A stretch of 35,778 nucleotides of DNA from Deltaproteobacteria bacterium. Its GTDB lineage: Bacteria > Desulfobacterota > BSN033 > WVXP01. The stretch is from NCBI GenBank assembly GCA_019308905.1, contig JAFDHF010000042.1, forward strand, positions 1-35,778, given 5' to 3'. The position numbers were made by a program, and so were the translations under genes. Under the pieces are notes generated by a model. That model saw only the letters and a program-made list of their open reading frames with translations. It made no database searches and was not told where the DNA came from. Shown here piece by piece: positions 31,451 through 35,778 of the stretch. The stretch's first letter is position 1; each line of letters starts with the position of its first letter.

Positions 31451-33727
31451 TCAGGCTGTTTTCTCCATCGGTCCCAGGAAACCGACGCCCTTCTGCTTCT
31501 CTCCGTCGAGATAGACATGGAGAAACTGGTCGGTCCGGACAGAGGGGACATGGATCACCCGCACGACCCTCTCATAGTCCTCGATCTCAGGAGCGACGCT
31601 CTTCAGCACGTTGTCGCTGTGGACCAGAAATTCCTCGTTGAAAAGGGTGCCGGGACTGTCGGGGAAAAGTGGAATAATGACGATGTCCGCCTCCACCAGA
31701 TCCTGGAAGAAATGGGTGCCATAGGAGACCTCCGGAGTGTACCCTTCCCGGGCAAAAGCGATCTCCACCAGGAGTCTGGTCTTGTTTATGTCGGCATAGG
31801 TCACGTGGACACCCAGGTTGATGTCGTTGCTGCCCCAGCGGCCAGGACCCATCAGGGCGAAGCGTTTCTCGGCGAGTTTCTTGTTCAGCATGTTGACGAC
31901 CCTTGCAACACCGATCTTCGCGTCGAAGGTTCCCAGGGCGTCGTAGGCCTTTGGGTCGACGTATACTATGTATTCGAGGTTGCGGACGATGCTGTTGGCC
32001 AATCCTCCCTGGGTGGTGAAGACGATCCGCTCTCGGGGGATATCTCTCGGTATGGTGACTCTTTCGATCTCCTTCCGGGTCGAAAGGGGCCGGCACTGCA
32101 GTATGTAAAGCTTGTCCTCGTCCCAGGCGAACTCCATGTCGATCGGCCGGCCGTAGGCGGCCTCGACCCGGGACAGCACCTTTCTCGCCAGGGGAACAAA
32201 AGGCGTCTTAGCCAAGAGATTCTCGAAAGTGACGCAGAGTTCCTCTTTCCTGAGGTCCTGGGTCTTGAACATGGGGGGTGCGAGGTGCCCGTCTTTCTGA
32301 ATCGATACGGCATAGAAGAGATCCGGATGATCGATCGCAGAAGCGAGAGTCCTGAAGTCGATCGTATCGAGCCCGCCCTTTTTCAGATTGATGACATCCA
32401 CCTTTTTCTGGGAGTATTTCTTGATCTGTCCGGCCGTTACCTCCGGGCGGAGGCGAGGGTGGCCCAGGGGGATCATCCGGGGATAGTCCGCCCCTACACG
32501 GTCGACCGCCCGGGTACCGAGACCGAGGACGAGCCTGACCAGCCCCTCCTCCTTCTTTATTCTTGGATTCCAGGTATATAGGTTGCGGGAGAACATGACA
32601 CCCGCTGCAAAGGGAAAGAAGTAGTCTCCAAAGGGGCGGCCCACCACTTTTTGGACGACCATGGCCATCCGTTCATCAAAGTCGAGCAGCCCGTGGTCCC
32701 GCCGGTAGAGGATGGGGTCAGGGCCGAAAGTACTTGCAAAGACCCGTTTGATCGTTGCGATGAAGGTCTTCAACCTGGTCTCGAGATTCCCCTGATTGGC
32801 CAGAAAAACGGACATGTATTTTCCCGAGAAGGCCAGGCCGAAGTTGTCCTCCAGCAGGCTGGAAGAACGTATGATGATCGGATGTTCCCCTATTTCTGCC
32901 AGAATTCCCCGGAAGTCGTCTACCACTTCCGGTGCGAAGGCCGCGTATTTGAACTTCTCCTCGATCCGGTGGTACTCCTTTTCGATGGTCTCCCTGTCCT
33001 TGTATTTGTAAGTGTGAAAGAGATAGAGGTTGTTTCGGTCGACGAATTCCGAAAAAACACCGGAGTTCAGATACCAGGTCTCAGGGACCCGGATATAGTT
33101 CTGCAGTTCCGGGTCCTTCTTTTCCAGGGTGGGCAGGAGGATCTTGTGGGCCAGGATCATGCCGGCAGCCTTGCCGCCCACGCTTCCCGGCCTGCGGCGA
33201 CTCCAGAGGGTCCGCCTGAGAAGGGCGTCCACATCGCGGATGGTTATGTATTCCTTAGCGATACTGACAAAGGGGAGCTGGCTCGAGATAAAATGGTTGA
33301 TGAGAGAAACCCGTATTCCCTCTGCCTCCTCTTTGGAGATGTAGACCTCGCCTGCGGGGATTTCACAGAATTCCCGAAGGGCGGCGTAGATCTGCTTGGA
33401 CGTCGCATTGCCCTGGCCTGTTATCCGGCTCAGGGCGCGGCACTTGTCCCTCTTGCGTGCCAGATTGATGTAGTTCTCGATCTCATGGGGACTAAAATTG
33501 TTGGCAAAGTAATGCTCGATCAGGGCCTCCACGTACTCCTGCCGGTTGTTTTCCGTGTCTTGAACCCCGTCCGCCTGCAGTTCTTTGAGAGCCTGCTCAT
33601 ACAGCTCCTCTCGAGTAATAATCCCCCGATCTTCCAACACCTCCATGAAGGTGCTGTGCATCTCCCCCATCAGGTCCGGGTACTGATTCATCTTTCTGAA
33701 GAGGCGATAAGTCTTCAGGATATCCAT
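31451..33727 (-). CDS. PEP/pyruvate-binding domain protein (PpsA/PPDK N-terminal-like)
   Basis: A 758-residue protein. The first ~190 residues are helical and not recognised. The ATP-grasp domain begins at SVGGKAAGMILAHKI and continues with IIIRSSSLLEDNFGLAFSGK, YMSVFLANQG and the MAMVVQKVVGRPFGDYFFP region. It ends with DMEFAWDEDKLYILQCRPLS, the usual close of the PEP-synthase nucleotide domain, plus about 170 further residues. The swivelling phosphohistidine domain and the PEP-binding TIM barrel of PpsA/PPDK are absent, so it is not a PEP synthase on its own. ATG at 33727 is preferred, though its RBS is weak; the frame extends to 33793 through a hairpin. It follows glutamate dehydrogenase on the same strand. 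Confidence 0.75.
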   Translation of the reverse strand: MDILKTYRLFRKMNQYPDLMGEMHSTFMEVLEDRGIITREELYEQALKELQADGVQDTENNRQEYVEALIEHYFANNFSPHEIENYINLARKRDKCRALSRITGQGNATSKQIYAALREFCEIPAGEVYISKEEAEGIRVSLINHFISSQLPFVSIAKEYITIRDVDALLRRTLWSRRRPGSVGGKAAGMILAHKILLPTLEKKDPELQNYIRVPETWYLNSGVFSEFVDRNNLYLFHTYKYKDRETIEKEYHRIEEKFKYAAFAPEVVDDFRGILAEIGEHPIIIRSSSLLEDNFGLAFSGKYMSVFLANQGNLETRLKTFIATIKRVFASTFGPDPILYRRDHGLLDFDERMAMVVQKVVGRPFGDYFFPFAAGVMFSRNLYTWNPRIKKEEGLVRLVLGLGTRAVDRVGADYPRMIPLGHPRLRPEVTAGQIKKYSQKKVDVINLKKGGLDTIDFRTLASAIDHPDLFYAVSIQKDGHLAPPMFKTQDLRKEELCVTFENLLAKTPFVPLARKVLSRVEAAYGRPIDMEFAWDEDKLYILQCRPLSTRKEIERVTIPRDIPRERIVFTTQGGLANSIVRNLEYIVYVDPKAYDALGTFDAKIGVARVVNMLNKKLAEKRFALMGPGRWGSNDINLGVHVTYADINKTRLLVEIAFAREGYTPEVSYGTHFFQDLVEADIVIIPLFPDSPGTLFNEEFLVHSDNVLKSVAPEIEDYERVVRVIHVPSVRTDQFLHVYLDGEKQKGVGFLGPMEKTA

Positions 33728-33764
33728 GGCTTCCGGTTCGGGATTGATCTCCCAGAAAGATCTC

Positions 33765-33790
33765 GGCAGGCAGCAAGTCCACTGCCTGCC
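33765..33790 (-). terminator. 9-bp hairpin between gdh and the PEP-binding gene
   Basis: GGCAGGCAG and CTGCCTGCC pair perfectly around an 8-nt loop, 50 nt after the glutamate dehydrogenase stop. The minus-strand tail (GAGATCTTTCTGG) is only mildly T-rich. It likely ends or protects the gdh message and argues against the longer start of the next gene. Confidence 0.5.
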
Positions 33791-33839
33791 CATATTTATT
33801 CTACCGTCGGATCAGCAAAAAGTGAAGACAGCCGCGATC

Positions 33840-35087
33840 CTAGACCCAGCCCCGGAGTCTGCAGGCCTCTGCCACCCTGGCCACAGATACCAGATATGCG
33901 GCCTCCCGCATGTTGACCTTCTCGCGCCTGTACATCTCATAAACCCCGTGGAAGGCCTTTGTCATCTTCTCATCCAACCGTCTTTGGACTTCTTCCAGGG
34001 GCCAGTAGAAGTTGTATGTGTTTTGGACCTGTTCGAAATAGGAGACCGTCACCCCTCCGGCATTGGCGAGGAAATCAGGGAGAACAAAGACGTTGTTCTG
34101 ATGGAGAATCTCATCGGCCTCCGGCGTGGTGGGCCCGTTGGCCAGTTCGCATGAGAGCCTGCATCTTATCCTGTCCGCATTATCCGGGGTAATCACGTTC
34201 TCCAGGGCCGCGGGGAACAAGACGGTCACCTCCAGTTCAAGAAGCTCTTCGTTGCTGATCGCGTCTGCTCCGGGGAATCCCTGGAGGGTGCCGTTGTTCA
34301 ACTTGTACTCCACCACCTCCCTTGGGTTCAGCCCCTTGTCGTTGTAAATCCCCCCCTTGGAATCCGAGGCGGCAACGAGCCTCAAGCCGAGCATCTCATG
34401 GCCGAGAAGGGCGGCATACTGCCCCGCATTGCCGAAGCCCTGAACAGCCATGGCCTTGTCCTTCAGATCGATCTCGAGGACCTTTGCCGCTTCCCTGGTC
34501 ACGTAGATCCCGCCCCGGGCCGTGGCATCTCCCCGGCCCTCGGATCCTCCGACCGGAATGGGTTTGCCTGTGATGACACCTGGATGATGCTCGCCGACCA
34601 GCGTCTCATACTCGTCCATCATCCATGCCATGATCTGAGGGGTGGTATAGACATCCGGGGCGGGCACGTCCTTTGTCACCGAGAGCATACCCGCCACGGC
34701 CCTGATATAGGCTCTTGCCAGGCGCTGCTTTTCCCGGTCGGACATCTCTTTTGGGTTACAGGTGACCCCGCCCTTTCCCCCGCCGAGGGGGATATCGACC
34801 ACCGCCGTCTTCCAGGTCATCCAGGCGGCAAGGGCCCGGACCGTATCGATGGTCTCCTGGGGATGCCAGCGAAGCCCCCCCTTGGTGGGTCCTCTTGCGC
34901 TGTTGTATTGGACACGATAGCCATGGAAAATCCGAACCGTCCCGTCATCCATCTCCACGGGAAGGGTGACGTGGAGTTCCCGCTGGGGCCACCGCAGGAG
35001 CTCGTGGGTGGCCGGATCGAGGCCCAACCTTTCAGCCGCTCCGTCGAGCTGCTGCTGAGCGATCTTAAAAGGGTTGAACTCTACCAT
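33840..35087 (-). CDS. gdhA: Glutamate/leucine dehydrogenase
   Basis: A 415-residue Glu/Leu/Phe/Val dehydrogenase, the hexameric ~420-residue type. Substrate-site residues appear as Lys69 ([11 protein letters not shown]), Lys93 ([12 protein letters not shown]) and the catalytic Lys105 in GGGKGGVTC. The Rossmann domain has [21 protein letters not shown]. It interconverts glutamate and 2-oxoglutarate plus ammonia; the cofactor preference (NAD or NADP) is not decided by eye. A strong RBS (AAAGGAGG) lies 6-13 nt before the ATG. In a cluster rich in amino-acid breakdown it may serve deamination, but it is likely a housekeeping enzyme. Confidence 0.93.
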   Translation of the reverse strand: MVEFNPFKIAQQQLDGAAERLGLDPATHELLRWPQRELHVTLPVEMDDGTVRIFHGYRVQYNSARGPTKGGLRWHPQETIDTVRALAAWMTWKTAVVDIPLGGGKGGVTCNPKEMSDREKQRLARAYIRAVAGMLSVTKDVPAPDVYTTPQIMAWMMDEYETLVGEHHPGVITGKPIPVGGSEGRGDATARGGIYVTREAAKVLEIDLKDKAMAVQGFGNAGQYAALLGHEMLGLRLVAASDSKGGIYNDKGLNPREVVEYKLNNGTLQGFPGADAISNEELLELEVTVLFPAALENVITPDNADRIRCRLSCELANGPTTPEADEILHQNNVFVLPDFLANAGGVTVSYFEQVQNTYNFYWPLEEVQRRLDEKMTKAFHGVYEMYRREKVNMREAAYLVSVARVAEACRLRGWV

Positions 35088-35180
35088 ATGTTCCTCCTTT
35101 CACTACGGGTTTTGGTCGTCAAGCTTCGATTAGATGCCCATCGATCCTGCCCAAGGGCCGAACTGCAAGGCATCCTCCTG

Positions 35181-35564
35181 TCAGGCCTTCTGCCTTATCT
35201 CGAAGAGGTTTCCATCGAAATCCTTGATCATCGTCACCGTCTTGTTCCCCTTTGGGACCTCCATGACCTGCACATCCTTCTCCCTGCACCTTTTCAGGAA
35301 TCCCTCCAGGTCTTCAACCTCGAGCCCTATGTGGTGAAACCTTGGAGGTGTCCATTGGCCCTCTCCGATGAGAAAGATCTCGAAGTGCATCTCTCCCTTC
35401 AGATAGGTCAAGGCCTCAAAATGGAGTTCGGAATCGAAGAGACCCTTGGAGAGGTCGGCCGAAACGTGGAAAGAACGGGTCCTTTCAAGACCGAGAAGAT
35501 CGCCGTAGAACCGCTGGGCGCTCTCCTCGGATCGAGAGACCAGTGCGACGTGTTGGAGCTTCAT
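35181..35564 (-). CDS. VOC-superfamily protein (glyoxalase-like)
   Basis: A 127-residue VOC protein with two modules: KLQHVALVSRSEESAQRFYGDLLG, then the HFEIFLIGEG end of module one; RFHHIGLEVEDLEGFLKRC, then MIKDFDGNLFEIRQ. The metal-ligand positions (His5, a Glu in HFEIF, His in FHHIG, Glu in LFEI) are all kept, so a metal enzyme such as a glyoxalase or a methylmalonyl-CoA-epimerase-like protein is possible. ATG at 35564 has GGAGGG 9-14 nt upstream; the frame also reaches 35585. It lies 93 nt before gdh on the same strand and could be co-transcribed with it. Confidence 0.75.
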   Translation of the reverse strand: MKLQHVALVSRSEESAQRFYGDLLGLERTRSFHVSADLSKGLFDSELHFEALTYLKGEMHFEIFLIGEGQWTPPRFHHIGLEVEDLEGFLKRCREKDVQVMEVPKGNKTVTMIKDFDGNLFEIRQKA

Positions 35565-35648
35565 GATTTTCCCTCCGTGATTCACTACAAAGCCTAGTGA
35601 GGTAAGTTATTGGGAGGCAAGGGGAAGCTGATATGAAGAAGTGGAGGT

Positions 35649-35751
35649 GATGTCCTAAACTTGGTGTAAAAGTGGTTTTAGGGGTTGAGCCTTAGCCAGG
35701 ATGCGATAAGCTCTGGCAGGCAACAAAGACAAACAAAGGAGGCCCAACCCC
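35649..35751 (+). mobile_element. Possible left end of an insertion sequence (IS256/Mutator-like)
   Basis: GATGTCCTAAACTTGGTGTA resembles, from memory, IS256-family termini. It is followed by about 80 nt and the start of a gene. The element is cut by the window, so the other terminus and target duplication cannot be checked. Confidence 0.3.
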
Positions 35752-35778
35752 ATGAAGAAGGTACCACGTTCAGAGGTT
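35752..35778 (+). CDS. Start of a gene at the window edge (possible transposase)
   Basis: ATG at 35752 follows AAAGGAGG and opens MKKVPRSEV before the window ends. Nine residues cannot identify the product. The terminal-repeat-like sequence upstream makes an IS256-type transposase plausible. Confidence 0.4.

Overview
The window looks like accessory and metabolic chromosome of an anaerobic, selenium-using Gram-negative bacterium, most likely a deltaproteobacterium (Desulfobacterota). This is an inference from gene content: a sigma-54 two-component system with periplasmic ZraP/CpxP-type proteins, TRAP transporters, a B12-dependent acyl-CoA mutase, a glycolate-oxidase-type FAD/Fe-S fusion, and two genes in which an in-frame TGA is followed by a well-formed bacterial SECIS-type hairpin. 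No taxonomic marker gene is present. The sequence is GC-rich and densely coding, with no tRNA, rRNA or CRISPR that I can see.

Layout. (1) 1-1885: 3' part of a fused FAD-oxidase/Fe-S oxidoreductase with a Met/Pro-rich tail. (2) 1886-3197: a gene-poor gap holding a convergent small membrane selenoprotein, a dispersed 85-bp repeat, a CACGAA-type tandem repeat and a degenerate inverted repeat. (3) 3002-7229: a sigma-70 promoter, a TRAP transporter (SBP, strong hairpin, small and large permease) and a PLP threonine-dehydratase-like enzyme. (4) 7260-11846: a Zra-like envelope/metal-stress operon: two palindromic enhancer sites, a sigma-54 promoter, two ZraP-like proteins, a histidine kinase and an NtrC-family regulator. 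(5) 11926-13319: a class IV aminotransferase and a VOC protein. (6) 13334-19850, minus strand: a six-gene set (GntR regulator, small-molecule kinase, three NAD(P)-binding dehydrogenase/cyclodeaminase-type proteins and an FAD amine oxidase) that looks like a catabolic operon for an opine-like or N-substituted amino acid. It is divergent from a Tat-exported ABC binding protein (20311-21648), with a shared promoter/operator region and a structured leader. (7) 22021-22986: an orphan TRAP binding protein. (8) 23043-29039, minus strand: a split B12-dependent acyl-CoA mutase with hydantoinase/oxoprolinase A and B subunits. (9) 29245-31375: a DnaJ-like protein, a DUF434-type protein and a Sec-containing glutaredoxin. 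(10) 31451-35564, minus strand: a PEP/pyruvate-binding-domain protein, glutamate dehydrogenase and a VOC protein. (11) The right edge holds the first nine codons of a gene that may be an insertion-sequence transposase.

The strongest hidden content is the pair of selenoproteins. Ordinary ORF calling breaks one at its TGA and truncates the other. Both have the same recoding geometry: 15 nt after TGA, then an 8-9 bp perfect stem, then a 3-nt loop starting with G. One is a glutaredoxin in which Sec replaces the first Cys of the CPYC active site. The other is a 63-residue single-span membrane protein that I cannot assign to a named family. A second candidate is the roughly 85-nt three-stem leader upstream of the Tat-exported binding protein, which matches no riboswitch class I recognise.
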